5,918 nucleotides of DNA, taken from Verrucomicrobia bacterium TMED56 (GTDB taxonomy: Bacteria > Verrucomicrobiota > Verrucomicrobiia > Opitutales > Seribacteraceae). The stretch covers positions 30,270 to 36,187 of the forward strand of contig NHDJ01000056.1 in the NCBI GenBank assembly GCA_002167265.1, written 5' to 3'. The notes under the pieces were generated by a model. It worked only from the letters and a program-made list of their open reading frames with translations, did no database searches and was not told the DNA's origin. Below are positions 1-5,918 of the stretch, piece after piece; within the stretch, counting starts at the first letter, position 1; each line of letters begins with the position of its first letter. Both the position numbers and the translations under genes were made by a program.

Positions 1-491
1 GCATCAGGCAAAGTGCCTCCGAGTTCATAAAGCTTTGCTTTGTTGTTAATCATTTCCTCTCGAGAGTAACCTGAACTGGAATATTCCTCTTGCAGATAAA
101 TGGCTTCCTCCGGGCAAACTTCTTCGCAGTAACCGCAATAAATGCATCGTAACATGTTGATTTCAAATTCAGCTGGTGCTTTCTCAACATGCTCTCGCTC
201 TTCTTCGTCTTCAGGAACGGAACCAGGTGTTATTCGGATCGCCTTGGGTGGGCATACGAATTCGCACAACTGACATGAAACACATTTTTCTCTACCATTT
301 GGATCCTTCACCAGTGTGGGCACACCACGATAGTTTTGAGGAATATTAGGTTTTTCGTCTGGATATTGAAGTGTAACCTTTGGTTTGAACATATTGGAGA
401 AGGTTGTTTTTAACCCCGTCGCAATTTGAGGAAGATAAGTACGCTCCGAAAAAGATAATGGTTTGCGCTCAAGTACTACTGTTTTAGCCAT
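1..491 (-). CDS. nuoI: NADH-quinone oxidoreductase subunit I (NuoI), 3' end cut by window edge
   Basis: NuoI is the ferredoxin-like subunit of the complex I Q-module. It carries clusters N6a and N6b and passes electrons from NuoG towards N2 in NuoB. I translated this strand by hand: an ATG at 489-491 opens a frame (MAKTVVLERK...) that stays open to the window edge, giving 163 residues and no stop. Two 4Fe-4S motifs are complete: C70-x2-C73-x2-C76-x3-C80-P and C115-x2-C118-x2-C121-x3-C125-P. The 34 residues between them, including an acidic stretch (PEDEEREHVEK), match the spacing I recall for Thermus Nqo9 and exceed that of E. coli NuoI. The segment ahead of the first motif (QYPDEKPNIPQNYRG) is typical of the family. 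The start lies 6 nt after the nuoH stop with no Shine-Dalgarno sequence. The C-terminus and the next gene (nuoJ would be expected) are outside the window. The identity is very secure. Confidence 0.96.
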   Translation of the reverse strand, partial: MAKTVVLERKPLSFSERTYLPQIATGLKTTFSNMFKPKVTLQYPDEKPNIPQNYRGVPTLVKDPNGREKCVSCQLCEFVCPPKAIRITPGSVPEDEEEREHVEKAPAEFEINMLRCIYCGYCEEVCPEEAIYLQEEYSSSGYSREEMINNKAKLYELGGTLPD

Positions 492-497
492 GATGAT

Positions 498-1625
498 TTA
501 TTGCAAATTTAATGATGATTGATCAATCCAGGTAACGATTAGTACATAAATAATAAGGTTGGCCAAAGCGAGAGGCAAAAGCTTAGTCCATCCAATGTCC
601 ATGACTTGATCGTATCGAAACCTAGGTAAAGTCCAGCGAATCCAGATAAAGAAGAAAATTAAACCAACAGTTTTGGTCAAAAACCATCCAATTCCAATTA
701 AGGTTCCGATCCAATTTCCAGGCCATGGATTATCCAACCATGGCAAAAAGTTCCAACCTCCGAGAAAAAGCAGAGTAAATATCGCAGAACCAATTACGAT
801 GTGTGCGTACTCTGCAACAAAGAAAATTCCGAATTTAAAACTTCCATATTCAGTATGGAAACCACCAACTAAATCAGTCTCAGATTCAGGCATGTCAAAA
901 GGTAGACGGTTTGTCTCAGCAAATAAAGCTATCAGAAAAATCATTGCAGAAACCGGTTGAATTATTAGCAACCACGCAGAAGATTCTTGAGACCGGACAA
1001 TTTCCACGAGACTTAAACTCGAAACTCCAGCACCGGGTTCGCTTACCCAAAGAAAAACCGGTAAAAGTGACAACCCCATTGCCAGTTCATAAGATATCAT
1101 TTGTGCAGATGAACGAATACCACCCAGAAAAGGATACTTACTGTTTGAGGACCAGCCAGCAAGTACTATCCCGTATACCCCGAGGGAGGAAACAGCTAAT
1201 ACAAAGAGCAGTCCAACATCGAGGTCAGCCAAAATTAACGGGATGATATTGCCATTAGAATCTGTAAATTCCCCGAAAGGTAATACAGTCATGGTAGTCA
1301 GCGCTGGAACGAGAGCGACAATCGGGGCAAGATAGTAATAGAACTTATTGACATGCCCCGGCACAATTTCTTCCTTGAACAAAAACTTCAGACCATCTGC
1401 AAGAGGTTGAAACATTCCCAAACCTTTCAAAAATGGTCCGATTAATGGAATTTGCCCGACAAAAGGTAATACCGTGCGATTCGGACCTACTCGACCCTGC
1501 ATCCAGGCACTTACTTTTCTTTCAGCTAATACCGAATAACCGGCCATAGTCATGACCGCACCCACCATCAGAAAAGCAAACAACAGCTTTAGTCCGACAA
1601 GTTGTATAACTTCCAAGTCAATCAT
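498..1625 (-). CDS. nuoH: NADH-quinone oxidoreductase subunit H (NuoH)
   Basis: NuoH (ND1/Nqo8 family) is the membrane subunit that joins the peripheral arm to the proton-pumping arm and forms much of the quinone entry channel. The 375-aa product has about eight hydrophobic segments, near residues 10-32, 97-117, 136-157, 175-195, 217-236, 264-289, 308-329 and 348-367. Family signatures are visible: AERKVSAWMQGRVGPNR (34-50), QPLADGLK (73-80), a YPFLGGIRSSAQMISYE loop (164-180), AETNRLPFD (236-244), an acidic PESETDLVGGFHTEY loop (246-260) and RWTLPRFRYDQVM (330-342). Between GPNR and QPLADG there are 22 residues instead of the usual seven or so, so the first cytoplasmic loop carries an insertion of about 15 residues. 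The start ATG shares the sequence ATGA with the nuoG stop codon, which suggests coupled translation. No Shine-Dalgarno sequence is seen. The length is slightly above the usual 320-350 aa, which the loop insertion largely explains. Confidence 0.97.
   Translation of the reverse strand: MIDLEVIQLVGLKLLFAFLMVGAVMTMAGYSVLAERKVSAWMQGRVGPNRTVLPFVGQIPLIGPFLKGLGMFQPLADGLKFLFKEEIVPGHVNKFYYYLAPIVALVPALTTMTVLPFGEFTDSNGNIIPLILADLDVGLLFVLAVSSLGVYGIVLAGWSSNSKYPFLGGIRSSAQMISYELAMGLSLLPVFLWVSEPGAGVSSLSLVEIVRSQESSAWLLIIQPVSAMIFLIALFAETNRLPFDMPESETDLVGGFHTEYGSFKFGIFFVAEYAHIVIGSAIFTLLFLGGWNFLPWLDNPWPGNWIGTLIGIGWFLTKTVGLIFFFIWIRWTLPRFRYDQVMDIGWTKLLPLALANLIIYVLIVTWIDQSSLNLQ
1622..1625 (-). promoter_or_regulatory. 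ATGA stop/start overlap between nuoG and nuoH
   Basis: The nuoG stop codon TGA and the nuoH start codon ATG share the four bases ATGA on the minus strand. No purine-rich ribosome binding site precedes this ATG. Overlaps of this type are commonly associated with termination-reinitiation, so the amount of NuoH made is probably tied to translation of nuoG. The overlap is read directly from the sequence; the coupling is inference. Confidence 0.7.
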
Positions 1626-3325
1626 TTTGATTTACTGGTCTTGCCGACGGGTTGGAAATGCAGGGCTTTTCTTTCAACAAATGGTAAATGATTCCACTTC
1701 GAACCATCGATCTGCAAGGGACCCTTCAAGGCATCTCCAAAGCTAGTGCCTTTAAGGGGAGATTGCGGAGGAGAAGCAAGATTTTTCCAGATAGTGGAAG
1801 GTTCTGGCGAAAGCTTCACATCATCATCGATACTTGAAATTATTCGAAAAAGCAGTTGTATATCAGGCAATACACCAGCAGGTCCGGGTACTGCCTGTTC
1901 AAAACTCTGGGCAAGAAAGGAACGGTTAATGAATGTACCTCGCTTTTCAAAACTAGTGAGAGTTGGTAATACCACTTCAGCTAATTCACTTGTGGAATTA
2001 CTGTGAGTTCCTAAATAAATGACAGGAACTCCCAGAAGTAACTCTGGAGATACTCCGGCAGAAAGGATATCTTCATGAATCACCAGGATTGCATTCACCA
2101 ATCCTTTTTCCAAATCAGTATTGAGTTTTTCTAAATTTTCTACCGGATAATCTTTGGTAAAACCGGAAACCAATCCACCTCTCAAATTTGGAGAACGATC
2201 CGAAGAAAGCAGGATACCGTCGTCATCTCCAAAATGTCCCCTGAGGTATTTTTTGGAGTTTGTGGACTTGCTCAAACGGTTAAGCATATAAAATTCTTCT
2301 AAAGTTGAACTGCAGGATCCAACAACGGCTAACTTTTTGCCTTCTATACAGTTTACTGCTTCATCTATCGCTTCCTTTAAATTAACGCTTTCCTGCTTCG
2401 ATGAAGAAACTAAAATTCTGTTTTCCGCTTTGACTGACTTGTAAATTGCCCGACCAGAATCAGGCATCCAACTATCATTGACGGAATCATTTCTACGTGG
2501 AGTTATTCGGTATATCTCACCTTCTCGGCTTGAAACAATGGTATTACAACCTGCACTACTTTCTGGACATATACTGTTTGATTCCTTAAGGAACCAAACC
2601 CTCATTTTAAACCTGAAGTCTGTGCTTGTAAGAGCGCCTACTGGGCAAAGGTCCACAGTATTAAGAGAATAATTATTCTTCAGCTCTTTTCCGGGAAAGC
2701 ATGTAAGGGTCGAATAACTTCCCCGATCAACGAATCCAAGTACATCATCATTGGCAACTTCTTGGCAAAAGCGGATACACCTCGAGCAAAGAATGCATCT
2801 CTCATCATCCAGAGTCACACGGGGTCCAAGACGCGTTCTCTTAGGTTTAACATTTTTTCTTTCAGAATAACGGCTGTAGCCTCTTCCATAATCAGTGGCA
2901 AATTCCTGCAACCTGCATTCACCCGCCTGATCGCAAATGGGGCAATCTAGGGGGTGATTAACTAGCAAAAATTCCATGATTCCCTCCCGGCAATCAGTAA
3001 CCTTATCAGAGAGAGTCTTAACATGCATTCCGGGAGAAACAGTGGTTGCGCAGCCAATTACAGGCTTAGGCACCCATCCAATTTTTGGTGAACCGTCCTC
3101 ATTTAAAACGGGTTCACCTGTTCCTCTGTCTCGCATGGGAGTACCCATTTCAATGAGACACATTCTGCAATTCCCCGCCACGCTTAGTTGCGGATGGTAA
3201 CAATAGTGAGGAATTTCTTTTTGGTACAATGCTGCAGCATCAACCAGATTGATTCCAGCCGGAACATCAACTTCCTGACCGTCTAAGACAATCGGGACCA
3301 TTTCGCCCTTATTTGTAGAAATCAT
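1622..3325 (-). CDS. nuoG: NADH-quinone oxidoreductase subunit G (NuoG), short form
   Basis: NuoG (75-kDa/Nqo3 family) is the large Fe-S subunit of the N-module and relays electrons from NuoF to NuoI. From the ATG at 3323-3325 it is 567 aa. Ligands for three clusters are present: 2Fe-2S N1b (C42, C53, C56, C92), 4Fe-4S N5 with its histidine (H124, C128, C131, C137) and 4Fe-4S N4 (C177, C180, C183, C227). The extra N7 site found in E. coli and Thermus is incomplete: only C253 and C260 remain, and the last ligand position reads WMPDSGR. The region after about residue 300 is a reduced molybdopterin-oxidoreductase-like domain, recognisable by LAVVGSCSSTLEEF (332-345) and TSELAEVVLPTLTSFEKRGT (445-464). 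The protein is much shorter than E. coli NuoG (about 900 aa). This start lies 4 nt after the nuoF stop but has no Shine-Dalgarno sequence. An alternative ATG at 3299-3301 has a weak AAGGG upstream and would put the first cluster cysteine at residue 34, as in Thermus. The same frame runs open to 3481 inside nuoF, but those residues look non-native. Confidence 0.95.
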   Translation of the reverse strand: MISTNKGEMVPIVLDGQEVDVPAGINLVDAAALYQKEIPHYCYHPQLSVAGNCRMCLIEMGTPMRDRGTGEPVLNEDGSPKIGWVPKPVIGCATTVSPGMHVKTLSDKVTDCREGIMEFLLVNHPLDCPICDQAGECRLQEFATDYGRGYSRYSERKNVKPKRTRLGPRVTLDDERCILCSRCIRFCQEVANDDVLGFVDRGSYSTLTCFPGKELKNNYSLNTVDLCPVGALTSTDFRFKMRVWFLKESNSICPESSAGCNTIVSSREGEIYRITPRRNDSVNDSWMPDSGRAIYKSVKAENRILVSSSKQESVNLKEAIDEAVNCIEGKKLAVVGSCSSTLEEFYMLNRLSKSTNSKKYLRGHFGDDDGILLSSDRSPNLRGGLVSGFTKDYPVENLEKLNTDLEKGLVNAILVIHEDILSAGVSPELLLGVPVIYLGTHSNSTSELAEVVLPTLTSFEKRGTFINRSFLAQSFEQAVPGPAGVLPDIQLLFRIISSIDDDVKLSPEPSTIWKNLASPPQSPLKGTSFGDALKGPLQIDGSKWNHLPFVERKALHFQPVGKTSKSK

Positions 3326-3329
3326 AAAA

Positions 3330-4685
3330 TCAAATGAGTTGTTGGGAATCTTTCTTTCTCTTTTGAGATTTGGCCTTATTGACAAAATCCTTACGGAACT
3401 TCTTAACAAAACTTTGTGTGGGCCAGGCCGCAGCTTCACCAAACGCACAAATGGTCCTGCCTTCGATCTGGTTGGCAACACTCAAAAGCAAATCTGCGTC
3501 GTCTGCTCTAGCTTCACCCGAACACATCCTCTTAGTAATTTTCTTCATCCACAATGAACCTTCCCGGCAAGGGGTGCATTGTCCGCATGACTCATGGGCA
3601 TAGAAAGCGTTGATATTTGCCATCGCCTCTACCATGTCTACGGTATCGTCCATCACCACAATCCCACCGGATCCAGACATAGTCCCGGCCGCCATTGGAC
3701 CGTCAAAATCAAGTGGGATGTCATCAATAGTCCAATTAAAATCCGAACCATCTTTCAAAGTTCCTTTGAAACGCTCGTCTGCTCTTAGTACTTTTGCAGA
3801 AGACCCCCCTGGAATAACTGCCTGTAATGATCGACCGGGAAGTAAGCCACCGCAAACATCATATATCATTTCACCTAAGGTGAGTGCTCCGCATTCAAAT
3901 TCGTAATAGCCCGGTTTCTTAACTTGCCCTGAAACACACCAAATTCGCGTACCCGTATTGTTGGGTTTCCCGATTTTTGAAAATTTATCACCACCCATTT
4001 CCATGATGTGCTTAACATTACAAAGAGTTTCCACGTTGTTAACTATGGTTGGGCACTGATATAGACCCAGAACAGCAGGGAAGTAAGGTGGTTTTATTCT
4101 GGGATTAGGTCTTTTTCCTTCAAGAGATTCGATTAGACCTGTTTCCTCTCCGCAAATGTAAGCACCCGCTCCTCGATGGACAACCAGATCACACGAATAT
4201 CCGCTACCAGCGATATTATCACCGCAAAAACCTTTCGCCTTAGCCTCTGCAATCGCCCTTTCAAGGATTTTAGCACCTTCGAAAAACTCGGCTCTAATGT
4301 AGATAAAAGCCTGTTTTGCTTGAATTGCAAAAGCGGAAATCATCATACCTTCAATTAGTTGGTGAGGATCCTTGTGCATAATCTGCCGATCCTTAAATGT
4401 ACCTGGTTCTGACTCGTCCGCGTTACAAATAAGATAAATCGGCTTCCCGGATTTTCGGTCGAGGAATTTCCACTTCATGCCGGTCGGGAACCCTGCACCT
4501 CCCCTGCCTCGAACTCCAGACTTTAAGACCTCTTCCCCAATTTCTTCAGGCTTTTTCTTCAGAGCCTTTTTTAAAGTCTCATATCCGCCAGTATTAAGGT
4601 AGCAGGACAACTTGTTTGAAAAAGTCGGCTCATCTGCATGCTTTAGAATTATGCGTCGTTCCTTAGGCTTTTTTTTGCTGATCAT
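3330..4685 (-). CDS. nuoF: NADH-quinone oxidoreductase subunit F (NuoF)
   Basis: NuoF (51-kDa/Nqo1 family) binds NADH and FMN and holds cluster N3, making it the entry point for electrons. The 451-aa product has the expected layout. The glycine-rich nucleotide-binding motif GRGGAGFPTG is at 60-69, followed by CNADESEPGTFKDR (87-100), which contributes to the FMN site, and GAGAYICGEETG (172-183). A SLBB-like region is centred near 250-300 (VSGQVKKPGYYEF, then IPGGSS). The C-terminal helical domain carries the 4Fe-4S ligands C367, C370, C373 (ESCGQCTPCREG) and C413 (TICAFGEAAAWP). Between VLRADE and PLDFDG the protein seems about 15 residues longer than typical homologues. The last 20 or so residues form a lysine-rich tail (for example KAKSQKRKK). 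The start is the first ATG of the frame, 6 nt after the nuoE stop and without a Shine-Dalgarno sequence. Codons 4-6 form a run of eight A. The stop is 4 nt before nuoG. Confidence 0.97.
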   Translation of the reverse strand: MISKKKPKERRIILKHADEPTFSNKLSCYLNTGGYETLKKALKKKPEEIGEEVLKSGVRGRGGAGFPTGMKWKFLDRKSGKPIYLICNADESEPGTFKDRQIMHKDPHQLIEGMMISAFAIQAKQAFIYIRAEFFEGAKILERAIAEAKAKGFCGDNIAGSGYSCDLVVHRGAGAYICGEETGLIESLEGKRPNPRIKPPYFPAVLGLYQCPTIVNNVETLCNVKHIMEMGGDKFSKIGKPNNTGTRIWCVSGQVKKPGYYEFECGALTLGEMIYDVCGGLLPGRSLQAVIPGGSSAKVLRADERFKGTLKDGSDFNWTIDDIPLDFDGPMAAGTMSGSGGIVVMDDTVDMVEAMANINAFYAHESCGQCTPCREGSLWMKKITKRMCSGEARADDADLLLSVANQIEGRTICAFGEAAAWPTQSFVKKFRKDFVNKAKSQKRKKDSQQLI

Positions 4686-4691
4686 TGAAAT

Positions 4692-5234
4692 TTAGGATTT
4701 CTTGGCAGGAATAGAGTCAACTGCCTTTTCGTAACTGACAAATTTTTTGGAGTCATCAAGTTTATCCTTTATGATAAGATCAGCCATCTGTGCAGCCCCT
4801 TTCTCATCAATATTTTCAAAAGTCTCCTCTCCCACCATAACCACTGGACCTTCCCCGCAGTCCGCAAGGCATTCCATAAACTCGATGGAAAACTTTCCAT
4901 CTTCAGAGACATGACCCTCTTTTACACCCAATTTTTCTTCAAACTTTTGGCAAGTTGCATAGCTTCCCCTCAAGGCACAGGGCAGCGTCCTGCACACTCG
5001 AATGTGCTTATTACCCCACGGAGTTTCACGTAACATCGGATAAAAAGTAATTAATTCCCTGATGTTAATCGGTTGTAGACCTAGCTTGTCAGCAATCCAC
5101 TGACATGCATCCAAATCAACAGCACCAAGTTCCTCCTGCACCAAATGAATGACCATCAGGGCAGCGCTTCTTTTTTCTGGGTAGCGAGGAATAAGCTCGT
5201 CTATTTTATTTAAAGTATCTTCAGATAAATTCAT
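4692..5234 (-). CDS. nuoE: NADH-quinone oxidoreductase subunit E (NuoE)
   Basis: NuoE (24-kDa/Nqo2 family) is a thioredoxin-like N-module subunit that holds the off-path 2Fe-2S cluster N1a next to the NuoF FMN. From the ATG at 5232-5234 it is 180 aa. An N-terminal helical part with the family pattern (YPEKRSAALMVIHLVQEELG, 18-37) is followed by the cluster ligands C81-x4-C86 (RVCRTLPCALRG) and C122-x3-C126 (ECLADCGEGPVV), 35 residues apart, which is the canonical spacing. The chosen start lies 10 nt after the nuoD stop and gives a typical NuoE N-terminus (MNLSEDTLNKIDELIPRYPE). The same frame also has an upstream ATG at 5283-5285, which would add 17 residues ([17 protein letters not shown]) and overlap nuoD by 41 nt, and a GTG at 5253-5255. 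The long form is less likely because its extra residues come from sequence that encodes the conserved nuoD C-terminus. No good Shine-Dalgarno sequence precedes the chosen ATG, so the start is less certain than the gene. Confidence 0.95.
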   Translation of the reverse strand: MNLSEDTLNKIDELIPRYPEKRSAALMVIHLVQEELGAVDLDACQWIADKLGLQPINIRELITFYPMLRETPWGNKHIRVCRTLPCALRGSYATCQKFEEKLGVKEGHVSEDGKFSIEFMECLADCGEGPVVMVGEETFENIDEKGAAQMADLIIKDKLDDSKKFVSYEKAVDSIPAKKS

Positions 5235-5244
5235 CGACGGAATT

Positions 5245-5918
5245 TTAACGGTCACACTCTCCCATGACAAAATCCAGGCTGCCAAGAATCACTGTTATGT
5301 CGCTGAGCATGTGATCAGGAACTAGTTTTTCAAGGATGCTAAGATTACAAAAACTTGGAGCCCGGATCTTCAAGCGGTAAGGAATACCTCCTCCTTTTGA
5401 GACGATATAAAAGCCAAGTGCTCCTTTAGGATTTTCTGCCTCAAAGTAAACTTCTCCGGAAGGAATTTGCGGACCTTCAGTGACAATCATGAAGTTTTGT
5501 ATCAACTCCTCCATGCTTGAGAGAATTTTCTCTTTGCGGGGAGCAAAGATTTTCTTCGCATCCTCAGCGTACCATAATCCACTTGGAAAATCAGCTATTA
5601 CCTGTTCTATAATTCTCAAGCTTTGCCTGACCTCTTCTATCCTGATTAGGTATCTGTCATAACAATCACCCCTTGTTCCAATTGGAACATCAAAATCATA
5701 TTTTTCGTAGCCTGAGTATGGTTTATCCTTTCTCAGATCGAGGTCAACACCGGTTGCCCGTAAGTTAGGACCGGTTAAACCAAATGCAATCGCATCTTCC
5801 ATAGATATTTCACCAATGCCCTCCGTGCGGTCCAGAAAAATTCTATTTCGGGTGAGCAATTTTTCAACCTCGTCAATCGCCTTGGGTAAATTTTCACAAA
5901 ATGTGGAAACCCGTCCCA
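5245..5918 (-). CDS. nuoD: NADH-quinone oxidoreductase subunit D (NuoD), 5' part cut by window edge
   Basis: NuoD (49-kDa/Nqo4 family, related to the large subunit of NiFe hydrogenases) forms the quinone-reduction cavity together with NuoB and NuoH. Only the C-terminal 223 residues are visible. The frame is open to the right edge, and the codon at 5857-5859 (TTG) is an internal leucine, not a start. Recognisable blocks are a helical stretch ending [12 protein letters not shown], then [37 protein letters not shown] and [15 protein letters not shown], then the C-terminal [14 protein letters not shown] and [12 protein letters not shown] just before TAA. This is the standard family C-terminus, so the 3' end is intact. 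The quinone-site histidine and tyrosine near the N-terminus are outside the window, and it cannot be told whether nuoC is fused to this gene. nuoE begins 10 nt downstream. Confidence 0.96.
   Translation of the reverse strand, partial: GRVSTFCENLPKAIDEVEKLLTRNRIFLDRTEGIGEISMEDAIAFGLTGPNLRATGVDLDLRKDKPYSGYEKYDFDVPIGTRGDCYDRYLIRIEEVRQSLRIIEQVIADFPSGLWYAEDAKKIFAPRKEKILSSMEELIQNFMIVTEGPQIPSGEVYFEAENPKGALGFYIVSKGGGIPYRLKIRAPSFCNLSILEKLVPDHMLSDITVILGSLDFVMGECDR

Noticed and set aside
673..960. Plus-strand open frame of 95 codons
   Set aside because: It is antisense to conserved nuoH membrane segments and has no family resemblance or plausible translation signal.
911..1246. Plus-strand open frame of 111 codons
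   Set aside because: It lies wholly antisense to nuoH, whose protein is strongly conserved across this stretch. The plus-strand translation shows no recognisable domain and is a shadow frame.
3326..3481. 52-residue upstream extension of the nuoG frame
   Set aside because: It overlaps the conserved C-terminus of nuoF in another frame, and its residues (MLPTRSKAGPFVRLVK...) do not resemble any NuoG N-terminus. The ferredoxin-like domain begins just after position 3325.
4133..4330. Second minus-strand open frame of 65 codons
   Set aside because: It lies inside nuoF in a different frame, over a highly conserved part of nuoF.
5235..5285. Upstream ATG giving a 197-aa NuoE
   Set aside because: It would overlap nuoD by 41 nt, and the added residues come from the conserved end of nuoD. 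The ATG at 5232-5234 gives a standard N-terminus.
1..5918. Possible mobile element, defence system, CRISPR array or RNA gene
   Set aside because: All but about 26 bases are occupied by six conserved nuo genes in canonical order. No terminal inverted repeats, spaced repeats, tRNA-like folds or foreign genes were seen.

Overview
The window is a continuous stretch of a bacterial NADH:quinone oxidoreductase (respiratory complex I, nuo) operon. All genes lie on the minus strand, so transcription runs from position 5918 towards position 1. In transcription order they are nuoD (3' part only, entering from the right edge), nuoE, nuoF, nuoG, nuoH and nuoI (5' part only, leaving through the left edge). 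This is the canonical nuoD-E-F-G-H-I order. Coding is essentially continuous. Junctions are a 10-nt gap (D/E), a 6-nt gap (E/F), a 4-nt gap (F/G), a 4-nt ATGA overlap (G/H) and a 6-nt gap (H/I). No intergenic stretch is large enough for a promoter or terminator, and I see no RNA genes, mobile elements, CRISPR or large repeats.

The genes work together as follows. NuoE, NuoF and NuoG form the NADH-oxidising N-module, with FMN and a chain of Fe-S clusters. NuoD and NuoI belong to the Q-module that connects this chain to quinone. NuoH is the membrane subunit that completes the quinone pocket and couples it to the proton-pumping arm. The missing partners (nuoA-C upstream, nuoJ-N downstream) would be expected outside the window, but this cannot be seen here. 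All canonical Fe-S ligands of NuoE, NuoF and NuoI, and those of the first three NuoG clusters, are present, so the enzyme looks functional.

Lineage-specific features are a short NuoG (567 aa) with a reduced molybdopterin-oxidoreductase-like C-terminal region and without a complete N7 cluster site, an insertion of about 15 residues in the first NuoH loop, and an apparent insertion in NuoF before its Fe-S domain. Start codons mostly lack a recognisable Shine-Dalgarno sequence.

The source is a Gram-negative-type respiring bacterium with AT-leaning DNA. The wording of NuoG, NuoF and NuoH reminds me of Verrucomicrobiota (Opitutae-like) or nearby PVC bacteria, but that is recollection of family sequences, not a search, and is held with low to moderate confidence. 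I do not see an undescribed system here: this is a core housekeeping operon with some interesting subunit variation.
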